From the NCBI GenBank assembly GCA_017440375.1, contig JAFSHK010000014.1, positions 1 to 57,881 of the forward strand: a stretch of 57,881 bases of DNA. The letters are read 5' to 3'. This document shows positions 42,806 through 51,886 of this stretch, one piece after another. This stretch comes from Lachnospiraceae bacterium (lineage in GTDB: Bacteria > Bacillota > Clostridia > Lachnospirales > Lachnospiraceae). Every line of letters starts with the position of its first letter. Within the stretch, counting starts at the first letter, position 1. The notes below the pieces were generated by a model. It saw only the letters and a list, made by a program, of their open reading frames with translations, ran no database searches and had not been told where the DNA came from. The translations under genes were made by a program, and so were the position numbers.

Positions 42806-43876
42806 TTATTCTGCTACTTTCTTTTTACGCATTGTCATAACAACACTCTGAATAACGAGGAACAAGCAAAGCATTACCGCTCTTGTAATTCCTGTCCACC
42901 ATGCCTGATCAAGTCCGGCAGAGGAAACGATATTCTGAATGGTACTCAGTGACAATACACCGAAGAATGTTCCGATAATATTACCAACACCACCTGTTAA
43001 CATGGTACCGCCGATAATGGAAGATGCAATCGCATCCATTTCAGCACCGGTTGCATGGGATGCAGAACCGGAACCTACATGCAGGAAGTAAACAAAACCA
43101 CCGATTCCCGCTAAAATTCCACATAATAAATGTGCAATGAATTTTGTTCTCTTTACATTGATACCAAGCATTAACGCACTCTGCTTATTTCCGCCCAGTG
43201 CATAGAAGGAACGACCGAGTTTGGTCCATCTAAGTACACAGAAAAGAACAATTACAACGATAAGTGCAACAAGAACACCGATTTCAACGTAAGCATTTAC
43301 ATACTTACCGAGTTTGTTTACAGAACCCATACCCGGAACAACGACACGAGTCATTTTCAAAGCTGTAAATGCCTCATTCTCTACGTTAAAAGGTTTTGTA
43401 TTAACAATTGTTGTCATACCACGAGCAAAGAACATACCTGCCAATGTTACGATGAATGGCTGAATATCCAAGTATGCAATTAAGAAGCCCTGGAACAAAC
43501 CAAATGCAAGACCGATTGCAAGTGCAACAAGTACTGCTACAAAAACATTGCCGCCATGATAATCCAGATATACTGCACAGCACATACTAACAAGTGCTGT
43601 AATACCACCAACAGAAATATCAATACTACCGGTAATCATTACCAAACTCATTCCGCAGGATAAAATAATTAGCGCGGCATTTGCATTTAATATATTAAAG
43701 AATGTTTGAGGCTTCAGGAAACCTGCGCCCTGAAATACCATAGCACCAATATACATTGCAAAGAAAACTACAATTGTAATCGTAAGGAGTAAGTTTGTAT
43801 CCGTAATATTTTTTGCTCTGTTCATCAAAGAATTGCCAGATGCAACTTTTATATTTGATTTTGACATACTAAGCAA
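42806..43876 (-). CDS. Sugar ABC transporter permease (YjfF/RbsC family)
   Basis: A 356-aa CUT2 permease with about ten helices. The family block GSIDISVGGITALVSM and the loop FYALGGNKQSALMLGINVKR followed by GIGGFVYFLHVGSGS are typical. It overlaps the first permease gene by eight bases, so the pair is co-translated. Together with the paired permease it would form a heterodimeric pore, as in E. coli YtfT-YjfF (galactofuranose). Confidence 0.9.
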   Translation of the reverse strand: MLSMSKSNIKVASGNSLMNRAKNITDTNLLLTITIVVFFAMYIGAMVFQGAGFLKPQTFFNILNANAALIILSCGMSLVMITGSIDISVGGITALVSMCCAVYLDYHGGNVFVAVLVALAIGLAFGLFQGFLIAYLDIQPFIVTLAGMFFARGMTTIVNTKPFNVENEAFTALKMTRVVVPGMGSVNKLGKYVNAYVEIGVLVALIVVIVLFCVLRWTKLGRSFYALGGNKQSALMLGINVKRTKFIAHLLCGILAGIGGFVYFLHVGSGSASHATGAEMDAIASSIIGGTMLTGGVGNIIGTFFGVLSLSTIQNIVSSAGLDQAWWTGITRAVMLCLFLVIQSVVMTMRKKKVAE

Positions 43877-44978
43877 CCTCCTTAACTTTAAGTTTCTTTG
43901 TAAGGGAAGAGAATTTCTCTCTTACCACCGGTGCACTAACTACAACCAACATAATAACTACCATAGCTTTGTATGCTGGAAGCGCATCGGACTGTACCTG
44001 GAATTTATAAAGTGTTGTTGTAAGGAACTGAATGACATAAGCACCGATAATGGAAGCTGCCATATTAAACTTACCACCGCTAAGTGCATTTCCGCCAAGC
44101 GCAACTGCAAGGATTGCATCCATTTCAATATCCTTAGCAATAACAGAGTAGTTAATGGTAGAAATACGGCTTACCTTAATCAAACCAACTACTGCTACAC
44201 ACAAGCCAAGGATAACAAAGGAAAGAACCTTAATAAATGCAGGGTTCAAACCATTTAATCTGGAAGAGCTTTCGTTAATACCAACTGCCTGTGTAAATAA
44301 TCTTAAGTTTGTAACCTTTAATACAATTCCAATCAGAATCATACATGCTACTGCAATAAAGAATGGTGTCGGAATCGGAATACCCGGAATGAATTCACCA
44401 AAGTATGTAAAAGTAGTATCACTAATAACCGGAAGTTCGTTATTGTTGATCCATGCTGCAATAGAACGACCTGCTGTATACAGAATAAGCGTTGCTATCA
44501 TAGGCTGGATTTTGAAATACGCTACCAAAACACCGTTGAATGCGCCAAATAACATTGCTACAACACAGCTAACAAGGAATGCAACAATAATTGGTGCCTG
44601 TAATGTCTCCGGACGGGAGTTGCTTCCGCAAAGTACACGAAGAAGTACACTACCACTGATTGCGATTGCTGCACCAACACTGATATCCTGACCACCGGTA
44701 GCTGCTGTAACAAGAGTCATACCGATTGCGAGAATGGCAAGCTCAGAACCACTATCCAAAATAGTAACTAAGAATCCTGATAAAACCGGATTGCCTGCAC
44801 TGTTATAACCCAATGTAATTTTGAAGAAAGATGGATCAGCAATTAAATTAAATAACGCAAGCAATAACAAAGCTGCCAATGGAATAAAACACTGATTTTT
44901 TACTATTTTCATCAAAAAATTGGATTCATTTGATTTTTTTGCTTCATTTGTCTGCATCTTATTTGTCACCTCCGGCAA
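43869..44978 (-). CDS. Sugar ABC transporter permease (YtfT/RbsC family)
   Basis: A 369-aa CUT2 permease with about ten helices. It has the family block TGGQDISVGAAIAISGSVLL and VGINESSSRLNGLNPAFIKV then GLIKVSRISTINYSVIAKDIEMDAI. It overlaps the ATPase gene by 20 bases at its 5' end and the second permease by eight bases at its 3' end. Import of a pentose or furanose sugar is inferred from its position beside the arabinose genes. Confidence 0.9.
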   Translation of the reverse strand: MPEVTNKMQTNEAKKSNESNFLMKIVKNQCFIPLAALLLLALFNLIADPSFFKITLGYNSAGNPVLSGFLVTILDSGSELAILAIGMTLVTAATGGQDISVGAAIAISGSVLLRVLCGSNSRPETLQAPIIVAFLVSCVVAMLFGAFNGVLVAYFKIQPMIATLILYTAGRSIAAWINNNELPVISDTTFTYFGEFIPGIPIPTPFFIAVACMILIGIVLKVTNLRLFTQAVGINESSSRLNGLNPAFIKVLSFVILGLCVAVVGLIKVSRISTINYSVIAKDIEMDAILAVALGGNALSGGKFNMAASIIGAYVIQFLTTTLYKFQVQSDALPAYKAMVVIMLVVVSAPVVREKFSSLTKKLKVKEVA

Positions 44979-46491
44979 TCGTACTCATTACCTTGTTCTG
45001 ATTTAAATCGTCTCCTGTCAGTTCACCAACCACTTTACGATCTCTCATAACAACCAATCGTGAACAAGTACGTAACATCTCATCTAATTCGGAAGAAATA
45101 AACGTAACACTCATTCCTTCTGATGCTAATTTAAGAACTAATTTCTGAATATCAATTTTGGTACCGACATCAATACCGCGCGTAGGTTCATCCAGAATCA
45201 AATACTCAGGATGGGTAAACAACCAACGGGCCAGAATTACTTTCTGCTGATTACCACCGGAAAGTGATTTAATCGGTGTATCCTTAGAAGCTGTCTTAAT
45301 ACTCAAAAGTTTAATGTATTCATCTGCAATTTTATTGGCTTCTGCTTTCGAGAATGGTTTAAAGAATCCTCGCAATACCTGTTTGGCCAATATAATGTTA
45401 TCGCGTACAGAGAGGTCTCCTACGATACCATCAATCTTACGGTCTTCCGGAAGATATGCAATTCCGTTTTTCATTGCATCAAGCGGCTTTGAAATCTTCA
45501 CATTTTTGCCCTTTATCTTCACCGTTCCGCCCGTCACTCTGTCCGCACCGAAAATAGCACGAACGCATTCACTTCTACCGGAACCAAGCAAACCGGTAAA
45601 TCCGTTTACTTCGCCCTTATCTATATGGAAATCAAACGGTTTGATGCCTGCATCACTGACAAGTCCTTCTACTTCAAGCACCGGTACCGCTCCATCTTCT
45701 TTCACATATGCTTTCTGCTCGCCCTTGATATCGGATAAATCATCCAATTCTTTTCCAAGCATCTTAGAAACAAGTTGTACACGAGGTAAATCACTGATTG
45801 CATATTCACCAACCAATTTACCATCACGCATAACTGTAATTCTGTCACATACTTCATATACCTGATCTAAGAAGTGTGTAACAAATATTATTCCAACGCC
45901 TCTTTCCCTTAAATCACGCATGAGTTTGAAAAGCTTTGCAACCTCCTGCTCATCCAAGGAAGAAGTCGGTTCATCCAAAATCAATACTTTACAATCCATA
46001 TCAACTGCACGTGCAATTGCAATCATCTGCTGAACTGCAATAGAACAACTCTCTAACTGCTGTGTCGGTTTTGCCGGAATATCAAGAGATTTCAAAATTC
46101 TATCCGTATCAGCATTCATCTTTTTCCAATTCTGATATACGCCATCTGTTCTTCCGATAAACATATTTTCTGCAACAGAAAGATTAGGACATAATGTAAT
46201 TTCCTGATAAACAGTACTAATTCCTAGTTTCTGTGCATCCTGCGGTGAATGAATTGCTACCGCCCCTTCTACTCCATCCAGGAAAATTTCTCCTTCTTCT
46301 TTCCCGTAAACCCCAGTTAAGACCTTAATTAACGTTGATTTTCCCGCACCGTTTTCTCCCATCAATGCGTGAATTTCTCCTTTGCGTAATGTGAAATCAA
46401 CGCCTTGTAAAGCACGTACACCTGGGAAAATTTTATGAATATTTCTCATTTTTAATACAACATTATTTTCCACGCCTAGGTTCACCTCCAA
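44959..46491 (-). CDS. Sugar ABC transporter ATPase, double cassette (YtfR/AraG/RbsA type)
   Basis: A 510-aa ATPase with two ABC domains. The N-terminal one has GENGAGKSTLIKVLTG, a degenerate signature (LESCSIAVQQMIAIARAV) and VLILDEPTSSLDEQE. The C-terminal one has the non-canonical P-loop GLLGSGRSECVRAIFG, LSGGNQQKVILARWL and YLILDEPTRGIDVGTK. This is the normal asymmetry of CUT2 ATPases. It powers the two permeases downstream; a GC-rich hairpin precedes it. Confidence 0.93.
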   Translation of the reverse strand: MEVNLGVENNVVLKMRNIHKIFPGVRALQGVDFTLRKGEIHALMGENGAGKSTLIKVLTGVYGKEEGEIFLDGVEGAVAIHSPQDAQKLGISTVYQEITLCPNLSVAENMFIGRTDGVYQNWKKMNADTDRILKSLDIPAKPTQQLESCSIAVQQMIAIARAVDMDCKVLILDEPTSSLDEQEVAKLFKLMRDLRERGVGIIFVTHFLDQVYEVCDRITVMRDGKLVGEYAISDLPRVQLVSKMLGKELDDLSDIKGEQKAYVKEDGAVPVLEVEGLVSDAGIKPFDFHIDKGEVNGFTGLLGSGRSECVRAIFGADRVTGGTVKIKGKNVKISKPLDAMKNGIAYLPEDRKIDGIVGDLSVRDNIILAKQVLRGFFKPFSKAEANKIADEYIKLLSIKTASKDTPIKSLSGGNQQKVILARWLFTHPEYLILDEPTRGIDVGTKIDIQKLVLKLASEGMSVTFISSELDEMLRTCSRLVVMRDRKVVGELTGDDLNQNKVMSTIAGGDK

Positions 46492-46522
46492 AAATTCTTA
46501 CCATAAGATCCTATCACCTAAA

Positions 46523-46570
46523 GAAAATGCGGCGCCAACATATCATTTTCTATTCATGCTGCGCCGCGCT
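46523..46570 (-). terminator. Intra-operon hairpin (attenuator) between binding protein and ATPase genes
   Basis: GCGGCGC (46567-46561) pairs with GCGCCGC (46535-46529) over a 25-base loop and is followed on the minus strand by ATTTTCTTT. A leaky terminator or stabilising hairpin here would raise the binding protein over the membrane subunits, a common arrangement in ABC operons. Confidence 0.65.
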
Positions 46571-46599
46571 TTTTCATAATTACAATTATGCCTTCCGAA

Positions 46600-47655
46600 T
46601 TAGATACCGTAGATATCTACTTCATCCTGTGTAATTGTTGTAGCATCAAAACCTTTTTCATCCATGATGATTACTTTTTCAGAAAGTGTTTCACCAGCTT
46701 CAAGTTTTTTGATAACTTCATCAATATATACACCCTGGAATGGGTTACACTGTCCATCATAGTTCCAGTTCTGAGCTAATAATTCTTCTAATGCCCATTT
46801 GTTGCAGTCAAATCCCATAACGATAACGTCTTTGCCTACACCGTGAGAGATATTTGCTTTGTCAAGAGCTGCTACGGCACCTTTAGCCATATCATCATTC
46901 TCTGCGTAAATAACGTTGAAGGATTCACCGGAATCAATTACAGACTGAACAATCTGCTGTGCTTTTTCAGCATTCCACTCTGCTGTCTGCTGTGTAACAA
47001 GTGTCCAACCATCAGAAGCTACTGCTGCATCAAGTGCGCCGGAACGTCCCTGCTGTGCTGCAGAACCCATAACACCCTGAAGGTGGATAATCTTGTATTC
47101 AGAGAGACCCTGATCTTTTAACCAGTTCACTGCTGTTTCGCCTTCTTTATCCATATCAGATACGATAGATGCTTCATAAAGACTTTCATCTGCGTCAATG
47201 GTACGGTCAAATAAGATTACTCTGATACCTGCATCCTGTGCATCCTGAAGAACGGAATCCCAACCCGCTGTATCAGCTGCGGAAAGAAGAAGGTAATCAA
47301 CACCATCCTGAATGAATTTCTGAGCCGCTGTAATCTGCTCATCATTCTTAAGGCTGTATGCGAAAGATGCATCATATCCGTTTTCTGCTGTGAAAGTTGC
47401 TTTCAAATCTTTATCATTAGCGGTACGATAGCCGGATTCGTTTGGATCGTTGTTAATGATACCTACTTTAATCAATTCACCGGAAGCTGCTTCTTCTGCC
47501 GGTGCTTCCTCGGCAGGTGCTTCTTCTGCTGCCGGTGCTTCTTCTGCTGTTGCTTCTTCTGCTGGAGCTGCTGCTTCTTCACTGCTTCCGCAACCTGTAG
47601 CCAATGCTGCAACCATTGCTGTACTGAGTAATACACTTAATAATTTCTTTTTCAT
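46600..47655 (-). CDS. Sugar-binding lipoprotein of the pentose ABC importer (YtfQ-like)
   Basis: A 351-aa type-1 periplasmic-binding lipoprotein with a signal peptide and lipobox ATGC (Cys 22). A flexible linker of Ala/Glu/Pro repeats (EEAPAEEAPAEEA type, about residues 27-60) tethers the binding domain. The domain has GYRTANDKDLKATF, YLLLSAADTAGWDSVLQDA and VILFDRTI, most like galactofuranose/arabinose-type binders. It is first in the operon, with AAAGGAGG before the ATG. A close paralogue is encoded at 50849-51886. Confidence 0.9.
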   Translation of the reverse strand: MKKKLLSVLLSTAMVAALATGCGSSEEAAAPAEEATAEEAPAAEEAPAEEAPAEEAASGELIKVGIINNDPNESGYRTANDKDLKATFTAENGYDASFAYSLKNDEQITAAQKFIQDGVDYLLLSAADTAGWDSVLQDAQDAGIRVILFDRTIDADESLYEASIVSDMDKEGETAVNWLKDQGLSEYKIIHLQGVMGSAAQQGRSGALDAAVASDGWTLVTQQTAEWNAEKAQQIVQSVIDSGESFNVIYAENDDMAKGAVAALDKANISHGVGKDVIVMGFDCNKWALEELLAQNWNYDGQCNPFQGVYIDEVIKKLEAGETLSEKVIIMDEKGFDATTITQDEVDIYGI

Positions 47656-48102
47656 TTTGTTTCCTCCTTTTAAAATACAAAAATGAATTTTCTTTTTCTA
47701 TGTAAGTTCGTTTTTGGTTTGTTCCGTCCTTACACGTCAAACTTTAACAGAGTATATGACTGCTTTCAACGTCATATTCGTCATTTTAACGAATTTAAAC
47801 GCTTTAAATAATACAAATTTCATGATATAATATGTAAAAATAATACAAATTTTGAACATTTTCAAAATTTTAATGTTTTTTGTCTTCATCGGTTTGATTT
47901 TTTACGATGCGAAGCTTTGATAACTCAAAAAGCACCCCTTTTTTTCATAGTCAAATCTTCTATTTCGATTAAAAAAAGATAATTTTTTCACTTTTTCTTT
48001 TATGAAAAGAGTAAAATTTTAATATAAATTTTTTAAGGGTTTTACATTTTTTGATATAAAATTATGATATTTTTATAAAATCTATATAGCAAAGAGGAAA
48101 AA
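47656..48102. promoter_or_regulatory. Divergent regulatory region between the ABC operon and the AraR-like gene
   Basis: No gene is seen in these 447 bases. On the plus strand TTGATA (48051-48056) and TATAAA (48074-48079) with a 17-bp spacer form a promoter for the regulator. Facing the ABC operon there is a TATACT-like -10 (minus strand near 47750) without a good -35. The block 47793-47808 (ATTTAAACGCTTTAAA) is a near match to a CcpA cre site with two mismatches. Two copies of AATACAAATTT (about 47810 and 47843) resemble AraR half-sites. No riboswitch was recognised. Confidence 0.5.
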
Positions 48103-49188
48103 ATGAGCATTAAATACAAAGCCATAGCAGAGCAGTTAAAAAAAGATTTGATTACTAATATGGAACATGGAATTACAAGACTTCCTACCGAAAAAGATTT
48201 GTGTGAGCAGTTTCAAGTCAGCCGACAGACAGTACGACAATCTCTTACGCTATTGGAACAGGAAGGACTGATTTCCCGAAAACAGGGCAGTGGATCTTAT
48301 ATTACCGGTCTGCTCCCTGAAAACTTTAGGAATCAAGTTGCTATTTTATTATCGTCGGACACAGAATACCTTTATCCTTCTCTATTAAATGATTTGGAAA
48401 CTATGCTCGCCAAAGAAGGTTATTCTGTTTCCGTTTTTATTTCACATAACCGTATTGATTACGAACGTACCGTTTTGCAGTCACTCATCGATACACCGCC
48501 ACGAGGTTTCATTGCGGAGCCTTCCCGTTCTGCTCTCCCTACACCAAACTTTGATTTGTATGAAGAGCTTTCTGCAAAGGGGACACATATTATTTTTCTT
48601 CATGGGTATTATTCCAACCTGCCTTCTTCGCTATGTATTAAGGACGATAATTATAATGGCGGCTTCCTGTTAGGACAATATTTACTAGAACATCATCACA
48701 AGAAAATTGCCGGTATTTTTCAGCTTGATACGATTCAGGGGCAAGAGCGACATCTTGGATTTGTCCGTTCCATGATGGAAGCTGGTCGGTATATTAACGA
48801 TGATTCTATCGGTTGGTTTACTACTCGTGAATTGTCTCTTTTGGAAAAAAAACAGGATACCCGATTTCTGGTAGATTTTATCCATCAGAAATTGGACTCC
48901 TGTTCTGCTGTTATTTGTCACAATGATGAAATTGCCTATTGGCTTATCAAAGAACTTTCTTATATGAATATACATGTGCCGGAGGATATCAGTGTAGTAA
49001 GTTTTGATAATAGTTATCTATGCGAGCTTTCCAGTCCCCGGCTAACCTCTCTTGCACACGAGCCACACGAAATGGCAACTGTAACAGTCTCGCTTCTTTT
49101 AAAGCGAATGCAAGGACAAAATGTCTCCTCTATGCAGCTCCCTTGGAAGCTGATAACGCGTAACAGTGTTGTAAGGGAGCCTGAGTAA
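48103..49188 (+). CDS. araR: AraR-like repressor (GntR N-terminus, LacI-type sugar-binding C-terminus)
   Basis: A 361-aa transcription factor. Residues 1-70 form a GntR winged helix (LPTEKDLCEQFQVSRQTVRQSLTLLEQEGLISRKQGSGSYI). Residues 75-355 form a LacI-type ligand domain (VAILLSSDTEYLYPSLLNDLE, GGFLLGQYLLEHHHKKIAGIF, SVVSFDNSYLCELSSPRLTSLAHEP). This fusion is the architecture of Bacillus AraR, which is released from DNA by L-arabinose. Its operator type matches the palindromes in the araA promoter. The start has AAAGAGG upstream. It is divergent from the sugar importer. Confidence 0.87.
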   Translation: MSIKYKAIAEQLKKDLITNMEHGITRLPTEKDLCEQFQVSRQTVRQSLTLLEQEGLISRKQGSGSYITGLLPENFRNQVAILLSSDTEYLYPSLLNDLETMLAKEGYSVSVFISHNRIDYERTVLQSLIDTPPRGFIAEPSRSALPTPNFDLYEELSAKGTHIIFLHGYYSNLPSSLCIKDDNYNGGFLLGQYLLEHHHKKIAGIFQLDTIQGQERHLGFVRSMMEAGRYINDDSIGWFTTRELSLLEKKQDTRFLVDFIHQKLDSCSAVICHNDEIAYWLIKELSYMNIHVPEDISVVSFDNSYLCELSSPRLTSLAHEPHEMATVTVSLLLKRMQGQNVSSMQLPWKLITRNSVVREPE

Positions 49189-49193
49189 TCCTT

Positions 49194-50822
49194 CTATGGA
49201 TTCTCCTCTTCCTTACCACCGCGATATTCCCTCGGCGTACAGCCCTGTGTTTTCTTAAATACGAAGCTGAAATAATGCGGATTCCTGTAACCCACTGCAA
49301 GTGCAATTTCATTGGCACGCATATCGGTTTCCTGTAAAAGCTTTCTGGCTTTCTCCATACGCTTCTCTGTTACATATTCCACGAAAGTCATCTGCATTTC
49401 CTGACTGAACATCGCGCTGAAATAATTCGGGCTAACCTCCATAGAATCTGCTATCTCATTCAAAGAAAGACTCTCCTGCATATAATTTTCTTCAATATAT
49501 GCCAAGGCTTTTTTCAATGTTTTCTTTCCTTGATTCATGTTCTCTCTGTCACGAAATTCAATGGCTCCCGTCAGAACTTCTTCCATATAATGCTGCATAT
49601 TCTCTGCACTGATTTCCATTTTCTGCGCATAATCCATATTGATATTCTGCAAAAATTCTTCCTGAGTTACCCCCAGACTTTCCACATAAGCAAGAGCTGC
49701 AAAACGAACATTCAACAGCAAATAATCCCAGAACAATTTAGATGCCAATGCCTGATGGATTCCATTCACAAAGTTTATAACAAACTCCTGCACTTCCTCT
49801 TTTTGACCATTTGCCAAAAAACCCTTAATCAATTCCGGATTAATTTTAGAAGTTTCTACACTTTCTAATGCACCTTCCTCACTTGCTGCCGTCAACTTAG
49901 AAATCATATCCTCTGAAAAAATATGCTTCGATGGCTCAAAGAAACGGTAACTAAATACATGATTCAGATTCCGATAACAATCTGCGAGAAGGCTGAAACG
50001 CTCTACCGGTTTGCCTACTGCCGCATACCAGTCCAAATCCTCTTCATACTTCTTACAAATCTGTTCCATATTTTCCAGGCATTTACTTGTCCGCTCAACA
50101 ACATTGCCCGGCTCTCCTTTTATCATCACACCATAAGTATTCACATTCCATCTGAATACAAGGTAATGTCCTGAGAAACGCAACAAGAATCGCATCATTT
50201 CTTCATAACATTTCTGACACAGTTCTCCCGCATTCCCTCTATTCTTTTTCTCCTGCACCGTAATTAAACCCAAATTATAACAAGGTGCATTGATATCAAG
50301 AGAATGCTTCTGAGCCTCTTCATATATTTCCTGAACCGACAACTGACCTTCGAAAACTTTTTCAAAAAAGTTTCTCAGAAAAAATTGTTCGTACTCATGT
50401 AAATCATTCTGATATTTATTTAGGTAATTTTTCTGCTCCTGCTCTGACTCAATTTTTTCCTTTACTTCCGTCAGTGCTTTTTGCAGAGTTCTTCTGGTTA
50501 TCGGTTTGAGCAAATATTGCTCAACGCCTTCCTTAATTGCCTGTCTCGCATATTCGAAATCATCATAACCACTGATAATGATAATTTTCATTTCCGGAAA
50601 TTCCTGTCCGACAATATGACTCAAAGACAGACCATCCATAAAGGGCATTTTAATATCCGTAATCAGCACATCCGGTTTTGTTTTACGAATCAGCGGCAAA
50701 GCCATTTCTCCATCGCTTGCTTCACCGACAAACTGATAACCGAACTGCTGCCACGGAATATTATCTCGAAGTCCTTCTCTAACTACGCTTTCATCCTCTA
50801 CCAAAAATACTTTCAACACCAT
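49194..50822 (-). CDS. YesN-type response regulator with AraC DNA-binding domain
   Basis: A 542-aa regulator. The receiver domain has VFLVEDESVVREGL, phospho-Asp in PDVLITDIKMPFMDG and YLLKPITRR. A long middle region (about 130-430) is typical of YesN proteins. The AraC helix-turn-helix pair follows (ENYMQESLSLNEIADSMEVSPNYFSAMFSQEM and MRANEIALAVGYRNPHYFSFVFKKTQGCTPREYR). ATG 50822 is chosen because GGGGGA lies upstream; a GTG at 50837 is in frame. It is last of three genes with a sugar-binding lipoprotein and a YesM kinase, and probably activates sugar uptake genes. Confidence 0.9.
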   Translation of the reverse strand: MVLKVFLVEDESVVREGLRDNIPWQQFGYQFVGEASDGEMALPLIRKTKPDVLITDIKMPFMDGLSLSHIVGQEFPEMKIIIISGYDDFEYARQAIKEGVEQYLLKPITRRTLQKALTEVKEKIESEQEQKNYLNKYQNDLHEYEQFFLRNFFEKVFEGQLSVQEIYEEAQKHSLDINAPCYNLGLITVQEKKNRGNAGELCQKCYEEMMRFLLRFSGHYLVFRWNVNTYGVMIKGEPGNVVERTSKCLENMEQICKKYEEDLDWYAAVGKPVERFSLLADCYRNLNHVFSYRFFEPSKHIFSEDMISKLTAASEEGALESVETSKINPELIKGFLANGQKEEVQEFVINFVNGIHQALASKLFWDYLLLNVRFAALAYVESLGVTQEEFLQNINMDYAQKMEISAENMQHYMEEVLTGAIEFRDRENMNQGKKTLKKALAYIEENYMQESLSLNEIADSMEVSPNYFSAMFSQEMQMTFVEYVTEKRMEKARKLLQETDMRANEIALAVGYRNPHYFSFVFKKTQGCTPREYRGGKEEENP

Positions 50823-50848
50823 AATTGCATCCCCCACATAAAATCCAA

Positions 50849-51886
50849 TTAATAGGTTCTTGTATCCAGATACTGCTCTACATTTTCCGGTGTAAATATC
50901 TGTTCATCCACAATATTTTCCTTCTCTACCGGCTCGCCGTTCTCCAGTTTACGGATAATAGCAGCGATATATTCGCCCTGCTCAGGATTACATTCTATAT
51001 CTACATTAATAATTCCTTGTGCAACTAACTCCAATGCCTCACGGACAGCATCAAAAGAAATTACAATAACGTCCCCATTCACTCCTGTTGTAATTCCGTT
51101 TGCCTCCAAAGCTTTCAAGGCACCAAATGTCATATCATCGTTTTGAGAAATCACTACATCAATATCCTGATATTTCCGGATAAACTGCGCCATGACTTCT
51201 TCCCCTTTGGCATTCGTAAAATCTGCAGACTTCTGCTCCAAAATACGCCAATTGGAATGCTTCTCGGCGACAGATTCAAATCCTGTTGTTCTTCCAAGTT
51301 GTATGGATGCTCCGGGCGTTCCCTGTAAAACCACTATATTAATGGATTCTCCTTCTCTCCCAGTCTTTGCCAAATACTCTTCCAACCAGATACCTGCATT
51401 TACACCTTCCTCTTCTGCATCCGAACCAATCCATGTTGTATACAGAGATTCATCCTCCACAACAACTTTACGATCTACTAAAATCACCGGAATACCTGCA
51501 TCCTTTGCCTCCTGTAATACAGTCTCCCATCCATCTTCCGTCACCGGAGAAAATACAATATAATCAACGCGCTGTGAAATAAATCCACGAATCGCTTTAA
51601 TCTGATTTTCCTGCTTCTGTCTGGCATTATTAAATTCCAGAAAGAAACCGTTCTCTCGCGATAACGCATTTTGAATGGATGCTGAGTTGGCAGTTCTCCA
51701 TACAGACTCACTTCCAATCTGTGAAAATCCTACTACAATTAGGTCTTCTTCCTCCTCTGAGGGAACTTCTAAACCATCTTCTTCTAGCACCACGTCTCCA
51801 AAAGGACCACAACCGGTCAAAAATCTTGACGTATAAAACCATACCGCCACTGCCGGCAAAATTTTTCTCCACCATCTATTCTTCAT
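50849..51886 (-). CDS. Sugar-binding lipoprotein of a three-component sensor
   Basis: A 345-aa periplasmic-binding-like lipoprotein with lipobox LTGC (Cys 26) and an acidic linker (LEVPSEEEEDLIVVGF). It is paralogous to the importer's binding protein at 46600-47655 (WRTANSASIQNAL, YIVFSPVTEDGWETVLQEAKDAGIPVILVDRK). It is encoded between a kinase and its regulator instead of beside permeases. It overlaps the kinase gene by 11 bases; ATG 51886 has AGAGG upstream. Its likely role is to present bound sugar to the kinase, as in XylFII-LytS-type systems. Confidence 0.87.
   Translation of the reverse strand: MKNRWWRKILPAVAVWFYTSRFLTGCGPFGDVVLEEDGLEVPSEEEEDLIVVGFSQIGSESVWRTANSASIQNALSRENGFFLEFNNARQKQENQIKAIRGFISQRVDYIVFSPVTEDGWETVLQEAKDAGIPVILVDRKVVVEDESLYTTWIGSDAEEEGVNAGIWLEEYLAKTGREGESINIVVLQGTPGASIQLGRTTGFESVAEKHSNWRILEQKSADFTNAKGEEVMAQFIRKYQDIDVVISQNDDMTFGALKALEANGITTGVNGDVIVISFDAVREALELVAQGIINVDIECNPEQGEYIAAIIRKLENGEPVEKENIVDEQIFTPENVEQYLDTRTY

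Noticed and set aside
47470-47580. Low-complexity Ala/Glu/Pro repeat in the sugar-binding lipoprotein
   Set aside because: It is a usual flexible tether after the lipidated cysteine in Gram-positive binding proteins and not a mobile or regulatory repeat.
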